From assembly GCA_964638775.1 (NCBI GenBank), contig CAZWZH010000194.1:1-14025 (forward strand): a stretch of DNA of 14,025 nt. Reading direction: 5' to 3'. Shown here one piece after another: positions 5,497 through 13,865 of the stretch; the first letter of the stretch is position 1, and every line of letters begins with the position of its first letter. The stretch is from Azophilus sp964638775 (GTDB lineage Bacteria > Pseudomonadota > Gammaproteobacteria > Pseudomonadales > Azotimanducaceae). A model generated the notes under the pieces. That model did no database searches. It worked only from the letters and a program-made list of their open reading frames with translations, and was not told where the DNA came from. The position numbers were made by a program, and so were the translations under genes.

Positions 5497-7944
5497 TCAT
5501 GACACGGCGCCGTTCGCGTAGGCTGCACCGATGGCATCGTCGGAAAGGCCGAGCATGTCGCTCAACACCTCGAAGCTGTGCTGCCCGAGCAGCGGCGCCG
5601 GGCCGCGCGGCCCGTTGTCGTAACCGCTGATCCGGTATTGATGCCCGGCATAGGGGATATGTCCCATTTCCGGATGATCCAGGTAGCGATAAAACCCGCG
5701 ATGTTCGTATTGCCCGTCTCGCAACAGATCCCTGCTCCGCTGCACGACACCGGCGGGCACGCCCGCCTCAACGAGTATGGTCATGGCGGATTGCGGCGTC
5801 CGCACGCGGGTCCAGGCCGTTATCGCGCGATCGATGCGGTCGTGGGCACCCAGCCGTCCGTCGAGCGTCGCCAGTTGGAGATCTTTCGCGAGTTCGGCGT
5901 GGCCGATGGCGGCACAGAGGCGCTGCCATTGGCCGTCGCTATCCACGCCGATCGCCACCCACTGGTCGTCGCCCGCGCAAGCGTAGCACCCTTGCGGCGC
6001 CGCGTGCGGGCTGCGGTTGCCGAGCCGCTTAACCATCCGGCCATTCAGTTGCAGATCCAGGAGTTCCGGGCCCAGAAAGTGCAGCGAGGCTTCCAGTTGG
6101 GCGAGATCCACGAAACAGCCCTCGCCGGTACGCCGTCGATGGTCCAGCGCCGCCGCCAGTATCGTGGTCACGAAACGCGGCGCTATCGTGTCGGTGTAGG
6201 CAATCCAGGGGCCGCACGGCGGCCGGTCGGGCCAGCCGGTGATTCCGTAAAATCCGGCGATGGCCGCGGTGTGGTAACCGTAGCCCGCCAGGGACCTCGC
6301 TGGACCGGTCTGACCCATCAGGCAGGTGCTGATCATGACGATGCCGGGATTGAGCTTCTTCACGTCCTCGTACCCAAGGCCCATGCGCCCGATGGCCCCG
6401 GGGGCGAAGCTCTCGACCAACACGTCCGCCCAGGCCACCAGGCGGCGCGCAATGTCACGTGCATCGGCCCGCTTCATGTCCAGGGTGATGCTGAGCTTTG
6501 ACGTGTTGAAATCACCGAAGAACTGCGACCGATTCAGGCCGAGTATGCCGTCCTTGGCGGGAACGGAACCGCGCAATACATCCGGACGCGACTCAGACTC
6601 GACCCTGACAACGGTCGCGCCGTGATCGGCGAGAAACTTGGTGGATATCGGCCCCACGCCCACCCAGGCGAAATCCACCACTTTCAGCCCTGCAAACGGC
6701 AGTTCGCCGTCGTTCGGCCCGATCGGCGCCGCTGTCCGCTTCCGGTGGCCGGCCGCTTCGATTTCCGCCCGAATGCTCTCGCTGTGCTCGCCGAGCGCCG
6801 GCGCAGGGTAACGCACGCCCAGGCCCCCGTTGGACGGCTTCGCCCAGGCACCGGCGCCATGCACCGACACGCCCGGGCCAACCTCTACGTCACGCCAGTA
6901 GTCACGCACCTCGAGCTGATCCAGCGCCAGCAGTCCGGCAAGCGTATTCACCGGCGCAAGCGATATGCCATGCTCGAGGCCGAATCGATAGAGTTCCTCG
7001 CTCGTGTGGCGCCGAAAGAAGCGCTGGCACAGTGCCGTGCCATCGCGCAGGTTGAACGACGGTGCATCGGGGTTCCGGGCGTTGGCATCGTAGGTCTCCC
7101 AATCCACATGATGGAGCGATGCGTCGGCAACGCCATCCTCGATCATCCAGGCCAGGCAGCCCTGAATCACCCCGGCCATGGGCAGGGCAACAATGTAACC
7201 GTCGGCCGTCGCGTAGAGCAGCTCGATCGCGGAGCTTCCGGCGCCCATCTCGGACCCGTTGCGCACGAAGTCGGCGCCCTGGATGGCATAGGCGTCCATG
7301 GCGTTCAGCATGGTCCAGGTCATGGCGCACTGGGCCGACAGATCGACAAACTGTGCCTTGCCGGTGCGCAACCGCCGGGCGTGGGCGGCCATGGCCCCTA
7401 CCGCCGCTTCGGCGCCGGCATGCCGCCACACCTGCGTCACGCTGAGGCGCACCGGCGCCCGGTCCGGTGTCCCCTGCAGAGACACCGGCCCACCCATCGC
7501 GGCGACGGTGAGATCGTTGGCGATCACTTCGGCGCGCGGCCCGTCCCGTCCATAGGGCGAAACACACACGTGCACGATGCCCGGATTGATCCCGCGCACC
7601 GCATCGAAGTCCATTCCATAAGATTCCAGCAGCCCCCCGGGCCAGGACTCGAACAGGAAGTCGGCGCCCCCAACCAGCGCTTCGAGCAGATCCCTTTCTT
7701 TCGGTTCCACAACGATGGACCGCTTGTTGCGATTGAACGCCAGGAACTGCAGGCTCTGTGTCCCATCCCTGGTCAACGGCGCCGCACGCCGCGCCGGAGT
7801 GCCTTGTGGTGGTTCGACACGAACGACGTCCGCGCCAAGGTCGCCGAGCAGCATGGGCCCGAGTTCACCGCGATCGTCGGTGAAATCGAGCACGCGGTAG
7901 GGTTCGAGCATCGCCGATCGAGCCCTGCCAGACTGCGAAGTCAC
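5497..7944 (-). CDS. Tandem-domain CaiB/BaiF (class III) CoA-transferase
   Basis: The product has 815 residues, about twice a usual CaiB/BaiF CoA-transferase, and contains two complete domains. The first (about 12-400) starts YRVLDFTDD and has LLGDLGADVVRVEPP. The second (about 415-815) starts LKVVDFAWVGVGP and has FLADHGATVVRVES. Each keeps the aspartate that aligns with the catalytic Asp of formyl-CoA transferase: D201 in QFVDLS and D613 in CFVDLA. Family members move CoA between carboxylic acids through a covalent aspartyl intermediate; the acid is unknown here. The GTG at 7944 overlaps the stop of the RND permease gene as GTGA, indicating translational coupling. An ATG at 7911 is an alternative start without a clear ribosome-binding site. 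Confidence 0.93.
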   Translation of the reverse strand: MTSQSGRARSAMLEPYRVLDFTDDRGELGPMLLGDLGADVVRVEPPQGTPARRAAPLTRDGTQSLQFLAFNRNKRSIVVEPKERDLLEALVGGADFLFESWPGGLLESYGMDFDAVRGINPGIVHVCVSPYGRDGPRAEVIANDLTVAAMGGPVSLQGTPDRAPVRLSVTQVWRHAGAEAAVGAMAAHARRLRTGKAQFVDLSAQCAMTWTMLNAMDAYAIQGADFVRNGSEMGAGSSAIELLYATADGYIVALPMAGVIQGCLAWMIEDGVADASLHHVDWETYDANARNPDAPSFNLRDGTALCQRFFRRHTSEELYRFGLEHGISLAPVNTLAGLLALDQLEVRDYWRDVEVGPGVSVHGAGAWAKPSNGGLGVRYPAPALGEHSESIRAEIEAAGHRKRTAAPIGPNDGELPFAGLKVVDFAWVGVGPISTKFLADHGATVVRVESESRPDVLRGSVPAKDGILGLNRSQFFGDFNTSKLSITLDMKRADARDIARRLVAWADVLVESFAPGAIGRMGLGYEDVKKLNPGIVMISTCLMGQTGPARSLAGYGYHTAAIAGFYGITGWPDRPPCGPWIAYTDTIAPRFVTTILAAALDHRRRTGEGCFVDLAQLEASLHFLGPELLDLQLNGRMVKRLGNRSPHAAPQGCYACAGDDQWVAIGVDSDGQWQRLCAAIGHAELAKDLQLATLDGRLGAHDRIDRAITAWTRVRTPQSAMTILVEAGVPAGVVQRSRDLLRDGQYEHRGFYRYLDHPEMGHIPYAGHQYRISGYDNGPRGPAPLLGQHSFEVLSDMLGLSDDAIGAAYANGAVS

Positions 7945-10900
7945 CTCAACGCCACCGCGGGTTGCGAGGCAGCCACCGCATCTCCGGAACGCCGCTCTCC
8001 GGCCACCAGGTAGTAGATGCTCGGCAGCACGAAGAGCGTGAACAGCGTGCCCAGCAGCATGCCCGCCACCAGCACGATGCCGATGCTGTTGCGCGCCTCC
8101 GCGCCGGGGCCGGTGACGAACACCAGCGGCATGTGCCCCATGATGGTGGCTCCGGCGGTCATCAGCACCGGCCGCAGGCGCACCGCCGCCGCGCTCTTGA
8201 TGGCCTCGAACTTGGTCGCTCCCGCAAGCTGCAGCTTGCGTGCGAATTCCACGATCAGGATGGCGTTCTTGGAGATCAGCCCCACCAGCGTGATCAGGCC
8301 AATCTGGGTGAACGTATTGATGGTGGTGAGGTCCAGGTAGGTGAAGAGCAGCGCGCTCGAGAGCGCCAGGGGGGCCGACCCGAGAAGCACCACCAGCGGG
8401 TCCCGGAAGCTGTTGAACTGCACCGCCAGCGCCACGAAAACGAAGGCCAGCGAAATACCCAGCACCCCCACAAGGGTATTTCCCTCCTGGCGGAGCTGAC
8501 GGGACTCGCCGGCGTAGTCGATGTCGTAGTGGCCCGGCAGCAATTCGGCCGAGAGTTCTTCCATGGCTGCAAGACCCTGCTCTTTGGTCCGCCCCGGAAT
8601 CAGCCCGCCGCGAATGCGAAAGGCGTTCTTCTGCTGAAACCGTGTCAGCACGCGGGGCGCCACCGTTTCCTCGAGCCGCGCCACGGCGGACAGCGGAACC
8701 AGGTCGCCGTCCCGAGTCCTGAGCTTGAGGTCAAGCAGCGCATCCGCATCCGGCCGGCCGGTGCGTTCGACCATGGGAATCACCCGATAGGCCGTGCCGT
8801 CGAGGTCGAATCGGTTGACGTAGTTGCCTGACAGGAAGGTGCCGAGTTGGCGGCTCACCTCCGCGAGATCCATGCCCAGATCGGCGACCCGGTCGCGGTC
8901 GAGCAGAAAGCGGCCCTGGGGCAGGTCGATGCTGAGATCCGAATCGACGAACATGAACAGGCCCGTCTGCCTGGCGCGTTCCATCAGCGCCTCGGCATGG
9001 GGGAGCATCTCTTCGGCGCTGTCCGATGAAAGCACCACGAACTCCATGTCGAACCGGCCCGCGCTCGGCAGCGCGGAGGGCAACACGGGAAACGCGGTGA
9101 GACCCCTGACCTCCGACAGTCCCTGAAACGCCATGGTCAGCATTTCCTGGGTAGTCAGCTCCCGCTCGTCGAAGTCCACGAACTTCATGCCCCCGAAGCC
9201 GGAGTTGGTCAGTACCATCTGCCACATCCGGCCGCTGCCCGGCAGGCTTTCCATGGCGTTCACCACGTCGGTCATGTACCGCTCGGTGTACTCGAGCGAT
9301 GCCTCCGGCGGCGACGTGTAGGCGATGTTCATCTCGCCCTGGTCTTCCGTGGGCGCCAGTTCCTTCTGCGACAGCATGAAGAAGGGCACGGCCAGCAGGG
9401 CGAAGAACACCGCGCAGAACAGCACCGGCCCGTTGTTCGCCAGCAGTTTGTCCAGCAATCGCCGGTAGCCGTGGCGCGCGCTGTCGAACACCCCGTTTAC
9501 CCGGCGCGTCATGCCCGCCTCCCGACCCTGTTCCGGAGCCACGCGGCTGCTCATCACCGGGGAGAGGGTCAGTGCCACCATGCCGGAGATAAGCACCGCT
9601 ATGGCCAGGGTGAAGGCGAACTCCTTGAACATCACGCCCGTCATGCCGGTGAGGAAGCCGATGGGGATATAGACCATGGCCAGCGTCATGGTCATGGCGA
9701 CGATGGGCGATGCCAGTTGCCGGGCGCTGGCCAGCGCCGCCGCCGTCCTGGAAGCGCCCTCCCGCATGTGCCGGGCCACGTTTTCCACCACTACGATGGC
9801 ATCGTCCACCACCAGGCCCACCGACAGCACGACAGCCAGAACCGTCAGCAGGTTCAGCGAGAACCCCATCAGCGACATGGCGGCAACCGCGCCGAGCAGG
9901 GAAATGGGAATGGTCACGAGGGGCACCAGGGCGGTGCGTACGGACCCCATCATGATTACCACCACCAGGCCAACCAGCAGGATCGTTTCCCCCAGGGTGG
10001 TGAATATCTCCACCAGCGCATCGCGCATGTAGACGGTCACGTCCTCGCCGATCTCGAGCTCGAGGCCGGCCGGCATGTCGGCGTTGATATCGTCGATGGC
10101 CAGGTAGAGCGCGTCGGCAACCTCGATTTCGTTGGAGCCGGGCAGCGGGTATACCCCCAGCCACACGGTCTCGTCATGGTTGAGCCGGCCGAGCACGGTG
10201 CCTTCTTCCTCACCGAGTTCGATACGCGCCACGTCGCGCATGCGGATCAGCGAGCCCTCGCTCTCCCGGATTACCATCCGCTCGAACTCCGTTGCACGGG
10301 TGAGCGACGTGTTCACCAGGAGATCGATGCGCTGATTGGCATTTTCGGCCTGCCCGATGGTGGCGATGATGTTGTTGCGCGTAAGCGCCGCCACGACGTC
10401 CTGGGCGCTGACGTTGAACATGGCCATGCGCTCCGGGTCGAGCCAGATGCGCATGGCGGGCAGCCGGCCGCCGCCCAGCCAGATCTTGTGCACCCCCGGA
10501 ACCGCCGCAAGCTGCGGAGACACCTCCCGGCGCAGGTAGTCGGTCACCTCGGCGCGGCTCATGCGCTCGTTGAGCCTGACACCCAGGTACCAGCCTGCGT
10601 AGGGCCGGTCCGCTCGCTCCACTTCAACTGCCGGGTCTTCCGCACCGGGCGGCAGTTCAAACCGTATCTGGCCGAGGCGGGTGGACAGTTCGGCCAGGGC
10701 ATCGGCGCTGTCTTCGTTGAGTTTGAGGTAAACCGTAACGAAGCTGATGCCCGCGCGTGTCTCGGAGTCGATGAAGTCGACGCCGGGAATGGTGGCCGCC
10801 ACCCGCTCGATGGGATCGGTGATGAATCCCTGGACGGTTTCGGCGGAAGCGCCCACATAGGGCGTGGTCACCACCAGGGAGGCGCTCTCGATGGAGGGAT

Positions 10901-11045
10901 ACTGTTGTACGGGCATGTCGACGGCCACCCGCACGCCGATCAGGGCAAGGCTTGCGCATAGCGCCAACGCCAGTACCGGGCGGCGCACGAAGATATCCGT
11001 GAAGCGCGGCTCGGCGGCGCCCTGGCCGAGGTCAGGAGCCGCCAT
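7941..11045 (-). CDS. RND efflux pump permease (AcrB/HAE1-like)
   Basis: This is a 1034-residue inner-membrane proton/drug antiporter of the AcrB type that would form a trimer and work with the adaptor encoded just upstream. It begins FTDIFVRRPVLALAL, the usual helix 1 entry. It keeps the proton-relay residues: Asp-Asp at 414-415 in VGLVVDDAIVVVEN (helix 4) and Lys at 926 in GLISKNAILIVEF (helix 10). Large periplasmic loops follow helices 1 and 7, as expected. This pattern indicates a multidrug/hydrophobe exporter rather than a heavy-metal pump; the substrate is unknown. The ATG at 11045 is preferred because AAGAGG precedes it by five bases; an ATG at 11060 lacks such a site. It overlaps the adaptor gene by 14 bases. 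No TolC-type outer-membrane channel is in the window. Confidence 0.96.
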   Translation of the reverse strand: MAAPDLGQGAAEPRFTDIFVRRPVLALALCASLALIGVRVAVDMPVQQYPSIESASLVVTTPYVGASAETVQGFITDPIERVAATIPGVDFIDSETRAGISFVTVYLKLNEDSADALAELSTRLGQIRFELPPGAEDPAVEVERADRPYAGWYLGVRLNERMSRAEVTDYLRREVSPQLAAVPGVHKIWLGGGRLPAMRIWLDPERMAMFNVSAQDVVAALTRNNIIATIGQAENANQRIDLLVNTSLTRATEFERMVIRESEGSLIRMRDVARIELGEEEGTVLGRLNHDETVWLGVYPLPGSNEIEVADALYLAIDDINADMPAGLELEIGEDVTVYMRDALVEIFTTLGETILLVGLVVVIMMGSVRTALVPLVTIPISLLGAVAAMSLMGFSLNLLTVLAVVLSVGLVVDDAIVVVENVARHMREGASRTAAALASARQLASPIVAMTMTLAMVYIPIGFLTGMTGVMFKEFAFTLAIAVLISGMVALTLSPVMSSRVAPEQGREAGMTRRVNGVFDSARHGYRRLLDKLLANNGPVLFCAVFFALLAVPFFMLSQKELAPTEDQGEMNIAYTSPPEASLEYTERYMTDVVNAMESLPGSGRMWQMVLTNSGFGGMKFVDFDERELTTQEMLTMAFQGLSEVRGLTAFPVLPSALPSAGRFDMEFVVLSSDSAEEMLPHAEALMERARQTGLFMFVDSDLSIDLPQGRFLLDRDRVADLGMDLAEVSRQLGTFLSGNYVNRFDLDGTAYRVIPMVERTGRPDADALLDLKLRTRDGDLVPLSAVARLEETVAPRVLTRFQQKNAFRIRGGLIPGRTKEQGLAAMEELSAELLPGHYDIDYAGESRQLRQEGNTLVGVLGISLAFVFVALAVQFNSFRDPLVVLLGSAPLALSSALLFTYLDLTTINTFTQIGLITLVGLISKNAILIVEFARKLQLAGATKFEAIKSAAAVRLRPVLMTAGATIMGHMPLVFVTGPGAEARNSIGIVLVAGMLLGTLFTLFVLPSIYYLVAGERRSGDAVAASQPAVALR

Positions 11046-12192
11046 GACGGCCTCTTGCATCGCGGGCCTGGCTGCCTGTCGCGCTCACCAGCACACCGTC
11101 GCGCAGCTTGAACGCACCGTCGGCGGCCACCCGTTCCCCGGGCCGCAGGCCCGATGCGATCACTATGAACTCGCCGCGCCGCGGCCCCAGGGTAACCTCC
11201 CGCCGCTCGGCCCGCTCCGGCGCCCGAGCGCCCTCCTCCGATGGGCGCAACACGAACAGTTTTGCACCGAACGCGTCGCGCCGAACCGCGGGCGCCGGCA
11301 CCAGCGTGGCGGTTTCCGGCGCTCCAAGGGGTGCTTGTACGGTGACGATGGCGCCCGGGTGCTGGCCCAGTGCCGCCCGGTCGACGAGGCTCCGGTATCG
11401 CACGTTGCGGGATCGTTCGTTGACGAAGCTGTCCCTGGCAATGACCCGGGCCCGAACGGGGTCAAGATCTCCGCCGTGCGGAAAGCCTCCGCCGTGCGGA
11501 AAAATAACCACCCACTCACCTTCGGCCAGCAGGGCTTCCTCCTGGGGCAGGGTGAAATCCACCCAGAGCGAATCTCCGCGGCCGATGAGCCGGACCACCT
11601 CGTCCCCCCTGTCCAGGAACTGGCCGACATCCAGTTCATGCAGCCCGGCGGTAGCTGCGAACGGCGCCTTTAGGCTCTTCTTGGCAATGACGGCCGCGAT
11701 GCGCTGCCTGGCTGCCTCCGCCGCGTCGAAGCGGGCTCGGGCCTCGTCGCGGGCCTCGGCGGTACCCAGGTTGGCGTCGAGCAGCCGTTCGCTACGCATC
11801 AGCGCCAGGCGGGCGATTTCCAGTTCGGCTTCCGCCGCCGCCAGCAGCGCGCGTTCCTCGCTGGTGTCCAGGCGGACCAGCAACTCGCCCGCGGCCACCC
11901 GGCCGCCCGGTTCCACGCCGACGTCAACGATGGCGCCGGCCACCTCCGCTGCGATGATGACCGCGCGAACGGCGATCACCTCTCCGGTCACACGGGTGGT
12001 AGGTTGCCAGAGCGACTCGCGGGCAGTGAACCCCTCGACCGTCTCGACCCGTTCCGGAAAGGCGGCCGCAAACGCCATGGCGGTCTGAATCTGACTGTAT
12101 TTGTACCAGCCGAGCCCGAGTGCCGTCACCACGCACAGAAAAACGGCGATCAGCCAGATTCCCAACCTGCGGCTATTGCCTTGCGCGCTCAT
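11032..12192 (-). CDS. RND efflux periplasmic adaptor (membrane fusion protein)
   Basis: This is a 386-residue adaptor that bridges the RND permease and an outer-membrane channel. An N-terminal hydrophobic segment (about 11-28) should act as a membrane anchor; there is no lipobox. A lipoyl half-motif follows, EVAGAIVDVGVEPGGRVAAGE (about 83-103), then an Ala/Glu/Arg-rich coiled-coil hairpin (about 112-172), the second lipoyl half (SLKAPFAATAGLHELDVGQF, about 173-192), a beta-barrel and a membrane-proximal domain. An unusual tandem FPHGGG/FPHGGD repeat occupies residues 231-242. The start ATG at 12192 is preceded by AGGAG. It is the first gene of the four-gene operon and is divergent from the amidohydrolase gene, with 221 bases between them. 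Confidence 0.94.
   Translation of the reverse strand: MSAQGNSRRLGIWLIAVFLCVVTALGLGWYKYSQIQTAMAFAAAFPERVETVEGFTARESLWQPTTRVTGEVIAVRAVIIAAEVAGAIVDVGVEPGGRVAAGELLVRLDTSEERALLAAAEAELEIARLALMRSERLLDANLGTAEARDEARARFDAAEAARQRIAAVIAKKSLKAPFAATAGLHELDVGQFLDRGDEVVRLIGRGDSLWVDFTLPQEEALLAEGEWVVIFPHGGGFPHGGDLDPVRARVIARDSFVNERSRNVRYRSLVDRAALGQHPGAIVTVQAPLGAPETATLVPAPAVRRDAFGAKLFVLRPSEEGARAPERAERREVTLGPRRGEFIVIASGLRPGERVAADGAFKLRDGVLVSATGSQARDARGRHGGS
11051..11056 (-). promoter_or_regulatory. Shine-Dalgarno for the RND permease
   Basis: The minus strand reads AAGAGG five bases before the ATG at 11045, inside the 3' end of the adaptor gene. It supports that start over the ATG at 11060. Confidence 0.55.
11470..11502 (-). 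repeat. In-frame tandem duplication within the adaptor gene
   Basis: TCCGCCGTGCGGAAA occurs at 11470-11484 and again at 11488-11502 on the plus strand, separated by GCC. On the coding strand this is an 18-base repeat unit encoding FPHGGG then FPHGGD, lengthening the adaptor by six residues without breaking the frame. Confidence 0.9.
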
Positions 12193-12226
12193 TCTCTCCT
12201 GGCCACGCCCCGGCCAATCGCCCCCC

Positions 12227-12240
12227 TGACATCAAAGTCA
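12227..12240. promoter_or_regulatory. Possible operator palindrome TGAC-N6-GTCA
   Basis: TGAC at 12227-12230 and GTCA at 12237-12240 form a short palindrome in the divergent intergenic region, about 35-48 bases upstream of the adaptor start. It overlaps a TTGACT that could be a weak -35 on the minus strand, but no good -10 follows. The site is short enough to occur by chance. Confidence 0.2.
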
Positions 12241-12353
12241 ATGCTGCAGCCCTTAGCGGCCGGCTCGACTCGGGCCCGTGGGCGATGCGATAGCATGTCG
12301 CCGGCGTTCACTCCGGTTCCGAAAGACCACGGAATCATACAAGCACAGCCGCA

Positions 12354-12381
12354 TTGCCGCGCGCCAGAGTGACCTAGTAAT
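12354..12381 (+). promoter_or_regulatory. Weak promoter candidate for the amidohydrolase
   Basis: TTGCCG at 12354-12359 is followed after 15-16 bases by TAGTAAT (12375-12381), which offers a TAGTAA or AGTAAT box. It would place the transcription start about 25 bases before the ATG at 12414. Matches are partial and the spacing short. Confidence 0.25.
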
Positions 12382-12413
12382 CTTCAGCCACAGCGGAAAA
12401 GAACCCTACGCGC

Positions 12414-13742
12414 ATGAAGCTCCTTCCCGTAATTCTCACAATTCTGGCCGCCGCCGGCCCCGCCGCTGCGGATTCCCGGCTCTTCGTCAACGGGCATCTT
12501 CTCACCATGAGCGGCGACGGAGTGTCGCAGGGGGAGGTACTGGTCGAGGGCGAACGAATCGTTGTCGTTGGGGATATTCCGGCCAACGCAAAACAAGGCG
12601 CCACCGTTATCGACATGCACGGCGGTTACCTCATGCCCGGACTCGCGGAACTGCATGCCCACGTTCCCCGGCCGGACCGGGACCCGGCCTATACGCGGGA
12701 TGTGCTGTTCCTGTGGGCAGCGCACGGCATCACCACGGTGCGGGGCATGCTCGGACAAGCCACGCATCTGGCCTTGCGCGAGGACATCCTGGCGCACAGG
12801 GCCTTCGGCCCCCGGCTGATCACCTCCGGCCCCTCTTTCAACGGCAGTTCCGTTTCCAGTCCCGAACAGGCAGAGGCCATGGTGCGCGAACAGCACGCTG
12901 CCGGCTTCGACTTCCTGAAGATTCACCCTGGCCTGACCCTTGCCGAATACGACGCCATGGCGGAAACCGCCCGGGAACTCGGCATGGAATTCGCGGGGCA
13001 CATTCCGGTCGATGTCGGCCTGATCCGGGCCCTGGAGCGGGGTCAGATCAGCATCGACCACACCGACGGCTTCGTGCATGCCCTGGTTCCGGACCTCACT
13101 CCCGCGACACCCGGCTTCGGGTCCGGGTTCGGAGTGGGGCTGATCGATCGGGTCGATCTCGAACGGCTGCCGTCGCTCGTGGCGGCAACGCGGCAAGCCG
13201 GCACCTGGATCGTGCCGACGGAAACCCTTCTGGAGAATTTCGCCGGCGACCTCGATGAAATGCTTGGCCGGCCCGAGGTCCGCTACATTCCTCCGGAACT
13301 GCTCGCCCGTTACGAGCGCGCCATCTCGCGGCGCGACAACGACGACGCGGCGTCGAGGCTTCTGGACCTGCGCAGGATCATCACGCTGGCACTGCACGAG
13401 GGGGGCGTTGAACTGCTGCTCGGATCCGACTCTCCCCAGATATTCAACGTTCCCGGCTTCTCCATCCACCGCGAACTGCAGTCCATGGTCGCAGCGGGGT
13501 TGTCGCCGCTGGAGGCAATCGCAATCGGCACCGTCAGCCCGGCCCGCTTTTTCGGCATGGAGAACGAATTCGGCCGCATCGCGCCCGGGCTCGCCGCAGA
13601 CCTGGTGCTGCTCGGCAGCGACCCGCTCGAGGATATCCGCAACACTTCAGACATTCGCGGCGTCATGGTGCGCGGCAGATGGCTCGGCGAAAAGGAACGA
13701 CAGGCGGGGTTGGCCGATATTGCGCAACGCTACGCTGAATGA
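12414..13742 (+). CDS. Exported metal-dependent amidohydrolase (imidazolonepropionase-like)
   Basis: This 442-residue hydrolase begins with a short Sec signal peptide, MKLLPVILTILAAAGPAAA, with likely cleavage before DSR. It belongs to the amidohydrolase superfamily and shows all ligands of a binuclear metal site: HxH at H81/H83 (GLAELHAH), a probable carboxylated lysine K169 (FDFLKIH), H196 (GHIP), H216 (SIDHTDGF) and D339 (LLGSDSP). The C-terminal GLAADLVLLGSDPLEDI segment is the usual small beta-sandwich return. The substrate, probably an amide, ester, cyclic imide or peptide bond, cannot be deduced. The start has only a weak ribosome-binding site (GGAAAAG), but the signal peptide places it well. 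It is divergent from the RND operon and convergent with the next gene. Confidence 0.92.
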   Translation: MKLLPVILTILAAAGPAAADSRLFVNGHLLTMSGDGVSQGEVLVEGERIVVVGDIPANAKQGATVIDMHGGYLMPGLAELHAHVPRPDRDPAYTRDVLFLWAAHGITTVRGMLGQATHLALREDILAHRAFGPRLITSGPSFNGSSVSSPEQAEAMVREQHAAGFDFLKIHPGLTLAEYDAMAETARELGMEFAGHIPVDVGLIRALERGQISIDHTDGFVHALVPDLTPATPGFGSGFGVGLIDRVDLERLPSLVAATRQAGTWIVPTETLLENFAGDLDEMLGRPEVRYIPPELLARYERAISRRDNDDAASRLLDLRRIITLALHEGGVELLLGSDSPQIFNVPGFSIHRELQSMVAAGLSPLEAIAIGTVSPARFFGMENEFGRIAPGLAADLVLLGSDPLEDIRNTSDIRGVMVRGRWLGEKERQAGLADIAQRYAE

Positions 13743-13811
13743 TCTCCGCTGTTTCCGACACGCCTGACCACGGTCGCCGTTGAACGCTCACCTGACTGCC
13801 GTCACGCCGAA

Positions 13812-13849
13812 GCAGCCGCAAACGGATGCGGTTCCGCAAGGCGGGCTGC
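13812..13849. terminator. Structured convergent intergenic region, possible bidirectional terminator
   Basis: GCAGCC (13812-13817) pairs with GGCTGC (13844-13849), and within it CCGCA (13816-13820) can pair with TGCGG (13827-13831). The two stems compete for two bases. The site lies between two convergent genes, where a shared terminator is expected, but there is no T-run on either strand. Confidence 0.3.
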
Positions 13850-13865
13850 CCGCAAGGGCCCCGGC

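Noticed and set aside
9471..10961. 496-codon plus-strand ORF opposite the RND permease
   Set aside because: His/Gly/Arg-rich composition typical of antisense frames; the opposite strand encodes a complete RND permease with conserved residues.
12282..12301. Imperfect palindrome GCGATGC-GATA-GCATGTCGC in the amidohydrolase/RND intergenic region
   Set aside because: The arms pair only with a two-base bulge, and no second copy is seen in the window.
12334..12339. TATGAT on the minus strand as -10 for the RND operon
   Set aside because: The matching -35 position is GCGCGG, and the leader would be about 140 bases; too weak to call.
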